From Haliclona indistincta (lineage: Eukaryota > Porifera > Demospongiae > Haplosclerida > Chalinidae): a stretch of DNA of 64,000 nucleotides. A program made the position numbers and the translations under genes. Shown piece after piece: positions 23,496 through 34,269 of this stretch. The stretch is from the NCBI GenBank assembly GCA_964017065.1, contig OZ024788.1, positions 12,418,845 through 12,482,844 on the forward strand. Reading direction: 5' to 3'. Below the pieces are notes generated by a model that saw only the letters and a program-made list of their open reading frames with translations, did not search any database and was not told the origin of the DNA. Positions within the stretch are counted from its first letter, which is position 1. Each line of letters opens with the position of its first letter.

Positions 23496-26400
23496 TTAAG
23501 AAGGCATTGCTGGAGATAGTCTTGCTAGAAGTCCAGTAAGCCTAGTCATCTTCGCTGGCTTCTTAACTTTAAGGAATGCAACCTCCAAGAATGTATAGAA
23601 ATTTTTGCAGCCAAACGGGTAATGCATGTTGTATGCGTAGAATGCTGCTATAAGAACTAGTGGCCCCCTTTTGGGATCAACTGGAGCAACAATTTGTCTT
23701 TCGACAACTAAGACAGCCTGCTGTATTGCTGCAAAAGAGCCCTTTACAGCAATACACGGCTGTGCTGTAGGAACTTGTCCTATGTAATCACTGATACTCT
23801 CCTGCACATAGAAAAAATCAGAGTCAGTATAATAAGCCATGCATTATAATAATAAATTATTATCACCAACCTCACTAATAGTGACAACCAGTCTAACATC
23901 TGGTTTAGTCCTGGTGTCATGGAGCAGGTGGTACAGCAGACAAGTAGCAAGTAGACTCTTGCCATCTGTGTTCAATTAATTATAATGGAACAATAGGAAG
24001 TATAATTTTCATTATGCACTTACCCTCACAAAGCTGATTATCGGGAATAGGAAGGTCTTCCAGCATATTTCCAATATGTGCATTGTCTTCTTCCTTAGCA
24101 CATTCAATTATTTTCACCGATAAATCCCTCCAAATATCCTCCACCTCCCCAGCCACATCACGGGCCATTATCCTGTTTAGCTCATTGATGATCTTGATAT
24201 CGTGAATAAAAAATAGCTTAATTACAGCTATGCACGCACTATGCATAATACTAAGCGAAATGTCTAACTAAGTGTGACTGCCCACCTCATTGGGAGACTT
24301 CATTGGTGGATACACAGCAAACAATGATTCCGTTGTGTATTTCCCATCAAGAACATCTTGACGTCTAAAACCAAAAGTCCGCTTCATGAGCTCCTTAGTT
24401 GCCTATACATACAATAGTGCATTATTAACATGCGTATACCAGGAATACTCTGGCTGTATGCATACTTGTATGCTTTATATACACTATACTGGTTTGCACT
24501 AATGCTTGTAGTTGCCACAATAAAAAAAAGGTGACTGAGTAAACCTGCTTGTTGGGATGAAGTGATTTGTACTCCTTCTTCAGGGCTTTTAAATGCCGCT
24601 CGTGGGAGGCTTTGTCTTCACATACCAATGCCACAGGAGATAGGCTCTGGCACAGTGGCATTAGAGGCTTCCGTTGAACTGCAGCAACTGGTGATGGATT
24701 CCCTTTTCCCCGTTTCTGACCATCAGGCTTCCTTAGATATGCCATTCTCCCCTTTAGAGTTTCTACAAAGTACCCCTGCATTTTGAGGCACATAATAGTT
24801 TTAAAGCAATAGACAATGATGCAGCTACACTTACATGGCTGGTTGAAGTATTAAGAAAAGACCATTTTTTTACTATCTGCCTGCTCACATGCTCGTACTC
24901 CTCCCCTGTCGGATAGCTCTTGAACCTATACATACTCTCAGCAATGCTTGTGACAAATTTTGTCCTAGCTCTTCCATTCAGGCAGCAGTTGTCCAACCCT
25001 TCCTGAATATTTGGCTTGAAGTTGTGTGGAAGCTCAAAAGGCATTGGCAGGGCTGCTTCTTGCTTACGCTTAGAAGCAACCCTTTGCCAAGCACTAATAC
25101 TACTGCCCTCTTCCAGTGCTAGCTTTAAATGTTTTGGCTGATTCTATATGTAACAACACTGTAATAGTAGGTTTGATTGTGCCCTACCTTGCTAACACTG
25201 TCACAAGACCTGGTAGGGGTGATGGGTAAATCACAAGAGGATGCTTCTTGCATTCTGTCTACCGTCCTGGCAAATAACTCCTCATCTTGCAAGCCTTCCT
25301 CCATCATCTGTATGTGCAATACATGATTATGTCACTGTAACCAGGGTTGGTCCTGGAATGAGATCATGCAAAAACTGAGCAAGCACTAAAACAATCATCA
25401 TGTGTTACATCCCTGGACTCTTAGCACATGATTGCAATTGATTGTATTTTGAACAATCGGTATATGTTCTGTCTATTTAAATCAGTGCTCTGTAAACTGA
25501 ATCATGATTTGAGCCAGCCAGATAATAATACTATTTTGTGAACCCACGATACGACATCATGTAAATTGCATAAGCACCAAAAGCCAAAAGGAATGGAAAA
25601 TCTGCTTCGTACGCCTTTCTCTTGCATCATCAAGTTTTCTAATGGCCACATAGTCTTTCTACGCTGTTGTGTGCTTCTATATGTAGTACAGATTGAGAAA
25701 GTCCTGTAGTTGATTTGTGTGTAGTATGCATCAGTGTACGTAATGATCTACATGAACCGTACCGATACGCGATGTACGCGCACGCATGCACGTCACGTCA
25801 TGTTCGTTTAAACTGAACCTTCACGATGCAGTACTTCCATGATAGCTAAATGAAACGGGACAATCTTTACGATAGCATACCAAGCTCGAAAATGTTCATC
25901 CATCAGAGCACCTAAGTCCACCTAAGAGCAAGATTGAACACGGACGAAATCTTGTTTCCAATCCCATAACATCATTATAATTATTATTATTATTTAGTAT
26001 GATAGTATGCATGATGTGATTATGTGATGCATGAAATCATACACCTCACTGCTGCTGAGTCCATCAGGGCCATCAGAAGAGTCATCATCAGTGAGTAGCC
26101 TTTTTTGTGCTTGTGCAGGTTGTGGGGCAGTCAAATGCTAATGTTTGGAAAGATGTCAATATTTATTGTCATGCATGGACCAAAATAATCACCACAGCAC
26201 ACCTGTTGGTTAAGAGAGTCCCTCTTCTTGATGAGCTTTAATTGAGCCCCAATTGCCTTCACCATGGATGCTATTTGATGATCAGACAACAAGAGAAATG
26301 CCTCTCCATCCACTTCATTATCTATAAAAATAATGAAAGTAACTGTTACTTGTTTATTCTGAACTTGACCTTTCGAATCACTAACAACTGCGGCAACATG

Positions 26401-26972
26401 CATTTGAATGTATTTGGGCAGCTGGATGTTTGGTTTTAACAGTATGGTACATGCACCGGTACATGTGTACAATTGGGCCTGTCCTGTTTGTACTTCCTAA
26501 TCTACTATGAGCTGCACAACTATAGCACACATGTTGAAGAAAGCACACATGTTGAAGAAAGTCATGCATGCAGAATTGCAGATCTCCTATTATGTGATGG
26601 CCTGCATTATTATTACATTGATTTCCAATAATGCATGCAGTATCTGTATAATGGATTTACATTGCATAAAAAAAATTATTATAGATAACTGCATGACCAT
26701 CTACATGCACTTATTGTACTCCATGATACCTTAAGGTTAAGCCTTGCTACAATTTCACCATTGATGCATGCATAACGGCTAATAAGACTTAAGAATCCGT
26801 TACTGATTATGCACTTGTACGTTGTCTTATATTAATAGGCTACAGTAGTAAAAATAGATGCTACCATAGATATGATGCTACCTTTGAACACTTTTACAGT
26901 AACATCAGAGAATTTTTGGTCTTGCAGCCAGTCGCCAAGCTCCTCCACCGTCTTGCTCCCGAACTCATCCAT
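23496..26972 (-). CDS. SAM-domain protein of the SAMD3-like family, 10 exons
   Basis: Exons (minus strand): 26972-26882, 26321-26203, 26137-26045, 25307-25188, 25143-24835, 24775-24545, 24402-24286, 24192-24024, 23965-23871, 23801-23496. All junctions are GT-AG and phases agree. Exons 1-2 encode a sterile alpha motif (roughly residues 9-65: 'VEELGDWLQDQKFSDVTVKV' then 'DGEAFLLLSDHQIASMV'). An acidic linker follows, then a long C-terminal region typical of animal 'SAM domain-containing protein 3-like' proteins ('LPHNFKPNIQEGLDN', 'YPTGEEYEHVSRQIVKKWSF', 'TFGFRRQDVL'), of unknown biochemical function. Intron 3 is large (737 bp); several others are about 40-50 bp. No stop or frameshift is seen. 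The start faces the C2H2 gene at 27179, 206 bp away. Confidence 0.82.
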
Positions 26973-27178
26973 GGTCTGTGTTCTGTCGACTGCGAGTTGC
27001 ACGCGGTATATATAGACTACCTGAGAAAATTCAACTTTGATTGAAGAAAAATAAATCAAAGACCAGTCAAAATTGACGTTTAAATCAAAAACATCGCGTG
27101 GGAAGTAGTTGCAGTTCAAAAACGGTGAATGTAATACCATGCAGAATTAGTTGCTAGGTAGTCTCGACTGAACCAGCA
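26973..27178. promoter_or_regulatory. Putative bidirectional promoter of the SAM / C2H2 gene pair
   Basis: 206 bp separate the two divergent start codons. A TATA-like 'ggtatatatag' lies at 27003-27013. The arrangement implies a shared control region; transcription starts are not known. Confidence 0.5.
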
Positions 27179-29828
27179 ATGTACATGTGTACTATATGTA
27201 ACCATTTTGCTGGTAACAGCTTTGCAGCAACGCTTAGGCACATGAGCGCTCATAGATATGATGCTGGACTGACTATCAAGTGTGGTATCAACTCGTGCCC
27301 AGAGACATACACTGTGTACGAATCCTTCCGATCGCACGTATACAGGAAGCACAGAGAAGCACTCGTGCGTCAAGATCAAGCCAGTAGTAGTGCAAGCATT
27401 TCCGCGAGTAGCGAAAACCACCCGCTCTCTGAAACTGACGACGCGACCAGTTTGGAACAGTGCAGTGACGATCGTGAAGAGGAGGATCGAACGGATACTG
27501 AGGAGCCTGAGGATCCAGCAGGTGCTGTTAAGAGACAGGCTGCTCTGTTTCTTTTTAAAACGCGCGAAGTACGTAAAGTTACACAATGTGCGCTCGATGG
27601 AATAGTTCAGGACCTTGGTGGGCTGTGGACAGACTGTATGGAACAGTTGCAGGTGCATCACAATAACTTTGTGATAACATAGTATCTGTGTATAATCCTA
27701 GGCTGAAGTTAAGAAAAAAGTATCAGAGGGTATGTGTCTGGAGGATGCTCTGATGTCTTCTACTAATTCATCTCCTTTTGCTGGTCTTGAAACTCAGCAT
27801 TTTCAACACAAGTACTACAAAGAGAATTTTAATCTTGTGGTAAATTGCATTTTGTTGAATTGTCAGTGATGGCATTTTACTATAGGAGCCTGAGGAGCAT
27901 GTTCTAGGTCGTAACTGGGAAGAAGTGAATGGAAAGCTAGTGGAAGTCATCGACTGTTGCTACGAAATCCCACTTTTGAAGTCACTCCAGTGCTTACTAC
28001 GTACAGATGTTGTTTGTGAGCAGGTATACACAATTTTTATATATACACATACTTTACTAATAATTATTGCCTTGAGCAGGTAATGAATTCACACAGTCTT
28101 TCTGGAGTAAGGATAGGTGATTATTGTGATGGTGAATTGTTTCTCAAGTCTGAGCTGTTTAAGAACCACCCCTGTGCACTTCAAATCCAGCTATACTATG
28201 ATGAAATTGAAGTATGTAATCCGATTGGGAGTAAAGCCAAAATCCATAAACTGGGTAAGGTTTTGTTCCAAACTTGTCTAGTGAGCATTGACTATGTCAA
28301 CTATCCAATTTTGTGTAGGACTAGTGTATTACATGCTTGGCAATCTCCATCCGAAACTTAGATCATCACTCAAGAGTATTCAGCTTCTTTGTGTAGCCCG
28401 GCACTCGATCATCATTAAATACGGTATAGAGAAAATTCTAAGCCCTATTGTTGAGTCTATAAGAGAGCTTGAGTCGGTAATACTTTTTTCAAGTTTTAAA
28501 TATTAATAAAAATTAATTACATTAATTTTTCAGGAAGATGGAGTTCCATTTGAATTTGACGGTCAATTGGCAGCTTTTCGTGGTACACTGACAACCGTAT
28601 CAGCAGACAATTTAGCTGCTTGGAGTATTGGAGGCTATAAAGCATTGGCATCAGCTTTTCGCAGATGTCAATATTGCATGGTAGTAGAAGAAGACATGCA
28701 AACAAAGGTCAGATTTGAGTGTGTTTGTGTTAAAAAATGGGAGTTATCTTAATTTTGTAGTTCAATGAAAGTTCTGTTCAGTTGAGAACTAAAGAACTAT
28801 ACACTTCTCACTGTGATGGACTGGGAGGGCCATTGCATAACCTCGATACCACAACATATGGTATTGTGTGTAATTCAGCTCTGAATGCTTGCAAGTTTTT
28901 CCATGTGACCAGTGGTCTTGTGCCTGACATAATGCACGATATACTAGAGGGGTCATTGGAATTGTGTTTGCGACACTTGCTGATGTATTTGATTCAGGAC
29001 AAAAAGCTTTTTTCTCTTGGATTTCTCAATTCTCGAATATCTTCTATGAATTATGGACCTTCTGAGATAAAGAACAAGCCTTCACAGATTCTTCCTGCTC
29101 ATATCTCTTCAAGTGGTCACCTTAAGCAATCTGGTATGTATAATCAAATTTAAACATCTGTGAATTATATACATGTACATCATGTAGCTACCCAAATGTG
29201 GTGCCTAGGAAGGTTTCTGCCTCTTCTGGTTGGGCACCTTGTTCCCAAGGATGATCCCTATTGGGACAATTTACTGACACTTTTAACTATTATGGACTAT
29301 GTGTTTGCTCCTGAAACAACAGCTGACAAGGCAGATTATGTGTCAATGCTGGTTGAGGATTTCCTGTCAGACTTTAAGGATCTCTATCCTGAGAGACCTT
29401 TAATCCCAAAGATGCACTACATGATACATTTTGCCACGTGGATGAAATGGTATGTGCATACATGGGGCATTTATGAAGTGTGTTAATTTTATTTGTCAGG
29501 TGTGGCCCCCTAGTTCACTTATGGTGTATGAGGTTTGAAGCCAAGCATAGTTATTTCAAACACTTGGCGCGCATACTTGGCAACTTTAAAAACATCGCAA
29601 AGACACTGGCAGACCATCACCAGCTGTACATCTGCTACCTTATGACAGCAAATTTTCTGTCATCAACTACAGAGTACACTTGTAGTAAGACCTAAGATTG
29701 AATGTATTGAAGATTTTGATTTAGGTGCATTATGCATTAGGCACTAGCGTCATGGTTCAGGATTTGGACTATGAAGGAGAGCTACTGAGAGCAGTGCCAG
29801 AGCTTGACGATGACTCAGTAGTGCAAAG
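27179..29828 (+). CDS. C2H2 plus 'MHDILEG' transposase-like protein, at least 10 exons, 3' end in gap
   Basis: Exons: 27179-27652, 27702-27839, 27886-28023, 28080-28254, 28319-28476, 28534-28707, 28761-29133, 29188-29449, 29500-~29678, 29725-29828, with introns of about 45-65 bp. Exon 1 has two C2H2 fingers ('CTICNHF...HMSAH', 'CGINSCPETY...HVYRKH') and an acidic tail. The body carries family hallmarks: 'LYYDEIEVCNPIGSKAK', 'VSADNLAAWSIGGYK', 'PDIMHDILEGSLEL', 'QMWCLGRFLPLLVG', 'IPKMHYMIHF' and 'MRFEAKHSYFKHLA'. This family recurs in sponge, cnidarian and fish genomes. The HD..EG box recalls CACTA-type transposases, but that link is inference. Exon 9 to 10 does not join cleanly in phase with any visible GT donor, so either a junction is misplaced or there is a lesion. 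The C-terminus is lost in the N gap. Confidence 0.78.
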
Positions 29829-29918
29829 GTATATAGGTGAATTTACTCATTACACAGTGGATTAAGGTGTAAAAAGCCAATGAAACACAATATCTCTATA
29901 ACAACAATAAGTCATTTC

Positions 29919-30118
29919 NNNNNNNNNNNNNNNNNNNNNNNNNNNNNNNNNNNNNNNNNNNNNNNNNNNNNNNNNNNNNNNNNNNNNNNNNNNNNNNNNN
30001 NNNNNNNNNNNNNNNNNNNNNNNNNNNNNNNNNNNNNNNNNNNNNNNNNNNNNNNNNNNNNNNNNNNNNNNNNNNNNNNNNNNNNNNNNNNNNNNNNNNN
30101 NNNNNNNNNNNNNNNNNN
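29919..30118. other. Assembly gap, 200 N
   Basis: Exactly 200 unknown bases, probably a gap of arbitrary size. It truncates the C2H2 gene; the C-terminal motif present in the paralogue near 21572-21720 is expected inside or beyond it. Confidence 0.98.
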
Positions 30119-31155
30119 AACAATGGCGTCACAAGGTTACTGTTATAAGTCGTGTCGTCATTTTTTAAAGGCGGAGTCAATTAAAACGTCACAAAACAGC
30201 AAGATGGCCGTCAAAAAGCAGCGTTTTTGGGAGACCGAGCTTCGTTTGTTGCGATGCAAAAAGGGTGACACGCCAAGTAAGTCTGCCGTTATTGCACTAT
30301 GCTTAACCTTTGCAGTAAGCAAGTATTGGCTCACTAACAGAGACTCTGGAGATCCTGTGCCTAACGTTGGGCGATGTCGAAAACGCTGTTTTACGCTTCC
30401 TGTTCCCGAAGTATAGCCGACGACGACTTCTCGCGCCGCTCACACGAGTGCATCTGGGACGAGTGTTTGACTGCAGCTTTAATAGTTCTTAACAACCACT
30501 CGTTGTAGAAATCCTTTGCCTAACGTGGTCAGCTGTGTGGGTGTGTTTACTGCCATCTTTTATCACGTGACAGCCATGTGACGCGAAGCCATATGATGTA
30601 GTCAACTCCCAAAGGATAGACCTTCATGATGGTACATGCATATGTGCATAGGATCATGCACTTCAGAGAAAATGAGCAAATCATCCAAAAATGACTTTTC
30701 AAGCGTCTTCTTGTGGAACACTGTAGTTAAAATGCAGTAAAAATGTATAACAGTAGAGATATGTGCGATAACTCATTTTCACACATGAGTAGCCGTCATC
30801 TTAATTCGATGGCATCCCTGCATATCATTGCCAATCGGCAACAATAATTACAGGATAAGTAGGGCTCCTTGCTTATGCTTTACAGTTTCTTTGCGAGGTT
30901 GAATTGAGTCAACCTTGCCGGGAAACTGTTGCTCCTTCCTAATTTTTGTCCCTGGAAGATAGATCAATTCGATGATCTTTTCTGCCCAGTGGGAGTCATG
31001 TGACTTCCCTTGTAAATCCTGTGGAATATATTTCCAAGGAAGTCACATGGCCGTCAGAGGTATAATTATAACCACTGGTGGTGGCTTTGAAAACAAGGCT
31101 TCCCATGATACTAGTTTTTTTCTACTCATTACATACGACTGCTTTATATAATGTA
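30119..31155. repeat. Intergenic; two dispersed repeat segments
   Basis: About 30700-30850 is a reverse-complement relative of 58850-58985 ('atatcattgccaatcggcaa', 'catttttactgcatttt'). About 30890-31115 is related to 43740-43968 ('tcgatgatcttttctgccca', 'tgggagtcatgtgacttccc', 'aaggcttcccatg'). The ORF after the N gap (to 30416) is not supported as a gene. Confidence 0.6.
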
Positions 31156-31253
31156 GGAAGATGAAATTCGGACTTTAACTACTGTTTCTGTCAACAAATT
31201 TAACTTAACCTGGGATAAGAAGGATGATGGTACAGTATTCCAATTCTTGTCTG
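31156..31253 (+). CDS. Candidate host exon upstream of the Tc1-like insertion
   Basis: An acceptor 'tataatgtag' precedes a 98-bp open stretch ('EDEIRTLTTVSVNKFNLTWD') ending at a consensus donor 'tctg|gtaagtc' in phase 1. The next candidate exon in the same phase is 34096-34209. If both are real, the intron contains the transposon 31314-33991. The protein is not recognised. Confidence 0.4.
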
Positions 31254-31545
31254 GTAAGTCAATTTGAATAAAGTTAACAAACTAAAAAAAATTAAGGCTA
31301 AGGAATACCTATACAGGGAATTGCAGCTATCTTGAAACACTTGTCTAATGTCTAATGTTCAATCCTGCATTTCATCCACTTAACACTTTACCTTGTAAAA
31401 TGTAGGATTGAGCCCGAGGAAGCATTACAATATTTTTCATCCTGCCTTTCAACTTTTTATTTTGATGGTAAAGATGTACATGTAATGAAAAAAACAAAGA
31501 CAAAAACAACTCTTGGTTCTTACTAGTTCATTACATGTAGCTAAA

Positions 31546-32556
31546 TTACAATTCATCCATTTTTTTAAGGATGATTCCCTTTTGATGCTCGTATTCTTCT
31601 TTTGTAATAGCACCAATTTCGTACAGTTGGTGCAGCTCCTTTAATTGCTGTATGTGCTGCGATCTCAGAGTGGCAGAGGATGAACTCGTAGTAACGGATG
31701 ATTCGGTGGTAGGTTGATCATGCTTGGAACATGAACATTCCGGTTGTTTCCACACACGCATTATTCCTTCGGCAACACTTGTTAGTGCATCACTTAGATT
31801 TGTTGTCTTTTTTGTCGTCGCTGTTGGTCCTAGGCCGAACATTGGGACATTGGGTGGAGTATCATATTGCTTATGGGTTCCAACTTGTACCATGTTCGCC
31901 CATAATCGATATTGAGCTGGCGTGAACTGTGAACCATGCTCCTCTTCAAGTTGAGCAAAAATTCCATCAACCTCATCTTGGATAAGCTGACGCTTTGATA
32001 TTGGCCTATCCCCATCGTCAACGGCACGCCTCTTTCTTCCAGATGTTGCTAAGTCACTACTAGTAGCTGCTGTCTTCTCTTTAGGTACATTCCCTACACC
32101 TTCACACCAGAGGACGATTTCTTGCTCAGGTTTGTTATGTATCAAATACATCATTCTCAGATCTTCTTCATCTTTGATCCAGATCTTCGTAGATCCCCGC
32201 TGACCACTGTTGAAACCAATTTCAAAGTTGGTACGGCTGGATACCAGTTGCTTGAACTCGTTTGTAAGGCATTCGCGCACCTCTGTTGGCGACTTGAACT
32301 TGCTGTTTCTTCTCAGTTTATCAACTACAAATTTCGACCTCTTGTCTGGGTTGAAAAATTTCAAGCAATAGCTATAGCGTTGAGTTTCTTCATCTTGTAC
32401 AGGCGAGTCCTCACGTTGTGCTGGCGAGTATTCAGGCGACCGTGCACGTGGTGAATCATCTGGCTCCAGCCATTGTGTATTAGCATACGAATCGTTTGCT
32501 ATTGCTCCCGGGTAGTAGCCGTAAGGATAAAAGCCACAGCCAGGCCATGATACCAT
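31546..32556 (-). CDS. Transposon partner protein: ubiquitin/PB1-like fold and SHOCT-like C-terminus
   Basis: An intact 336-codon ORF. Residues ~1-60 are Tyr/Gly/Pro- and Ser-rich with acidic patches. Residues ~60-155 ('YCLKFFNPDKRSKFVVDKL', 'FKSPTEVRECLTNEFK', 'TKIWIKDEEDLRMMYLI', 'EIVLWCEG') have the pattern of a ubiquitin-like/PB1 domain: strand-strand-helix, then a 'lWI.d..DL' strand and a closing strand. A basic segment ('GRKRRAV', 'ISKRQL') may be a nuclear signal. The last ~35 residues ('QLKELHQLYEIGAITKEEYE') match the SHOCT helical hairpin. A homologue lies beside the second transposase (51473-52518), so the partnership is recurrent. The start is uncertain; the C-terminus is firm. 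Role unknown: perhaps oligomerisation or regulation of transposition. Confidence 0.75.
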   Translation of the reverse strand: MVSWPGCGFYPYGYYPGAIANDSYANTQWLEPDDSPRARSPEYSPAQREDSPVQDEETQRYSYCLKFFNPDKRSKFVVDKLRRNSKFKSPTEVRECLTNEFKQLVSSRTNFEIGFNSGQRGSTKIWIKDEEDLRMMYLIHNKPEQEIVLWCEGVGNVPKEKTAATSSDLATSGRKRRAVDDGDRPISKRQLIQDEVDGIFAQLEEEHGSQFTPAQYRLWANMVQVGTHKQYDTPPNVPMFGLGPTATTKKTTNLSDALTSVAEGIMRVWKQPECSCSKHDQPTTESSVTTSSSSATLRSQHIQQLKELHQLYEIGAITKEEYEHQKGIILKKMDEL

Positions 32557-32740
32557 TCTTCACAGTAGAGTGCTGAGATTTCTCGATCCGAGTTTCGATC
32601 GTCGACGCTATCTTTCCACGTGGTTTTACACGCTGTCGCGACTGAGATTTACGGGCGCGTATGAAAACGTGCACGGATGTGGATGAGCTCTCGATCTGCT
32701 GTGGGCACTCGTACTTGTTTCTCGCCGGACATACGTTGTA
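32557..32740. promoter_or_regulatory. Divergent promoter between partner gene and transposase
   Basis: 184 bp between divergent start codons. It contains an E-box/G-box CACGTG at 32617-32622. No clear TATA is seen. Confidence 0.4.
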
Positions 32741-33754
32741 ATGACAGGAGAACCTGGACGGACTAAAGCCTACAATTGTGATTTACGTTGGTGCATAGTG
32801 TGGCAAAAGCATTTGAACAACTCCTCTATCCGAGAAATATCAAGGAATTTATGCGTTTCTCCAGCTACAGTTTCACGGATTTTAGCTAGGTTTGAAAGAA
32901 CTGGTACTGTTGATCCAACTAAAAGATCTAATAATCAAGTTAGACTGCTCCATGAACATGATATCTTTCTTTTGGTACAATTAGTATGTGATAACCCATC
33001 AATATATCTTGGAGAGGTTCAGTTCGAATTGCAAAGGGCAACAGGAACTATAGCTCATGCCTCTACTATATGCAGAACTCTTAAGAAGCTAGGATTCACG
33101 AGGAAAAGGCTCCAATTAGTTGCTTTACAGAGATCAGATGTATTGCGTGCCAGGTTCCAGGCTGATGTTTCAACGTTTAGCAGCGAGATGTTTCTATTTG
33201 TAGATGAAACAGGATGTGACCGCAGAAATGCATTAAGGAAGTTTGGCTACTCTGTTCGTGGTAAACCAGCGATCAGTGTTAGACTTTTGTCCAAAGGGAA
33301 AAGATATTCAGCCATAGGTATCATGAGCACCTCAGCACTGTTGGACTGCTATGTTGTGGAAGAATCAGTGAATGGTGACGTTTTTTATGATTTCGTTCAA
33401 AGATCACTACTTCCGCTCCTTATGCCATTCAATGGTGTGAATCCAAACTCAATTGTGGTCATGGACAACTGCTCCATCCATTGCTTAGATGAGGTTGTTC
33501 AGCTAATCAACAGTGTTGGGGCTCTTGTACTTTTCTTACCACCGTATTCTCTAGACTTAAACCCAATAGAACATTGTTTTAGTAAAGTTAAATCATTTTT
33601 ATTAGCCAATGAAAATGCAGCCCAGACTGTGCAAGATATAAAACTCTTAATCATAGCTGCTTTTGCCTCAATAACTTGTAATGATTGCCGTGGATGGTCT
33701 CGTAACTGTGGCTATTTACATGCAGATGATCTGGATTTTTTATTTGAAATATAA
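32741..33754 (+). CDS. DD34E transposase of the IS630-Tc1-mariner superfamily
   Basis: An intact 337-codon single-exon ORF. An N-terminal helix-turn-helix ('SSIREISRNLCVSPATVSRI') and a second DNA-binding segment ('HASTICRTLKKLGFTRKRLQ') occupy roughly residues 25-125. The DDE catalytic domain follows: first Asp in 'FLFVDETGCDRRN', second in 'SIVVMDNCSIH', and the Glu in 'PPYSLDLNPIEHCFSKVK' with 34 residues between the last two. This is the DDE_3 type. These enzymes cut and paste DNA at TA, matching the flanks. No disabling mutation is seen. A decayed relative is at 52620-55173. Confidence 0.9.
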   Translation: MTGEPGRTKAYNCDLRWCIVWQKHLNNSSIREISRNLCVSPATVSRILARFERTGTVDPTKRSNNQVRLLHEHDIFLLVQLVCDNPSIYLGEVQFELQRATGTIAHASTICRTLKKLGFTRKRLQLVALQRSDVLRARFQADVSTFSSEMFLFVDETGCDRRNALRKFGYSVRGKPAISVRLLSKGKRYSAIGIMSTSALLDCYVVEESVNGDVFYDFVQRSLLPLLMPFNGVNPNSIVVMDNCSIHCLDEVVQLINSVGALVLFLPPYSLDLNPIEHCFSKVKSFLLANENAAQTVQDIKLLIIAAFASITCNDCRGWSRNCGYLHADDLDFLFEI

Positions 33755-34095
33755 ATAATGTTTGATCATTCTTTAAGGTGATAGCTGGTGGTAGATATTG
33801 CATGCATCAATAATAGCATCAATTCATTCATATATAGAGCAGCTCATAGGAATGAACAAAGTTGAAGCCATAACGTTAACTCTCAAACTCAGGCTCACTT
33901 ACTAGTTAGTGCTAACGTGTTAAGTGGATGAAATGCATGATTGAACATTAGACATTAGACACAAGTGTTTCAAGATAGCTGCAATTCCCTGTACCCACGG
34001 ACAAGAAAGCACTGAATATAGAAAATTGATAGTTTGTACATTGTAGTGTCGTGTGATTTGTTGAAAAAGCTTTACAAAGCAAGGACTGTACTTAG

Positions 34096-34209
34096 AGTTC
34101 TCTGCGAAAGATGTGGCCAGACACGTTGACAGAGAACATGAGGAGGTGTACAAAGCAACAAAGCATCTTCGTGATATAAAAATGTTGAGAAGGGCTCACT
34201 GCAGCTTAG
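34096..34209 (+). CDS. Candidate host exon downstream of the Tc1-like insertion
   Basis: After 'gtacttag' an open stretch ('EFSAKDVARHVDREHEEVYK...') ends at the donor 'gcttag|gtaaac' in phase 1. It is phase-compatible with 31156-31253. The protein is Lys/Arg/His-rich and not recognised. Confidence 0.4.
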
Positions 34210-34269
34210 GTAAACTTGGTTTATAGTTAGACAGCTTATTTATCTAGTGAATGACGTAAAGCTTTTGTC

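Larger units (their letters stand above)
31314..33991. mobile_element. Tc1/mariner-superfamily transposon with two divergent genes
   Basis: The ends are ~75-bp inverted repeats: 31314 'cagggaattgcagctatctt' through 'catccacttaacac' near 31387, inverted at about 33918-33991. TA flanks both ends (31312-31313 and 33992-33993), the canonical target of the IS630-Tc1-mariner superfamily. Inside are a DD34E transposase on the plus strand and a UBL/SHOCT-like protein on the minus strand, head to head with 184 bp between starts. Both frames are fully open, so the copy may be young or recently active. Confidence 0.88.

Noticed and set aside
27116..27661. 181-codon minus-strand ORF opposite exon 1 of the C2H2 gene
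   Set aside because: It is a shadow; the plus strand carries zinc-finger motifs and proper splice sites.
29880..30416. 178-codon ORF
   Set aside because: Mostly N residues across the assembly gap; the remainder has no recognisable domain or splice context.
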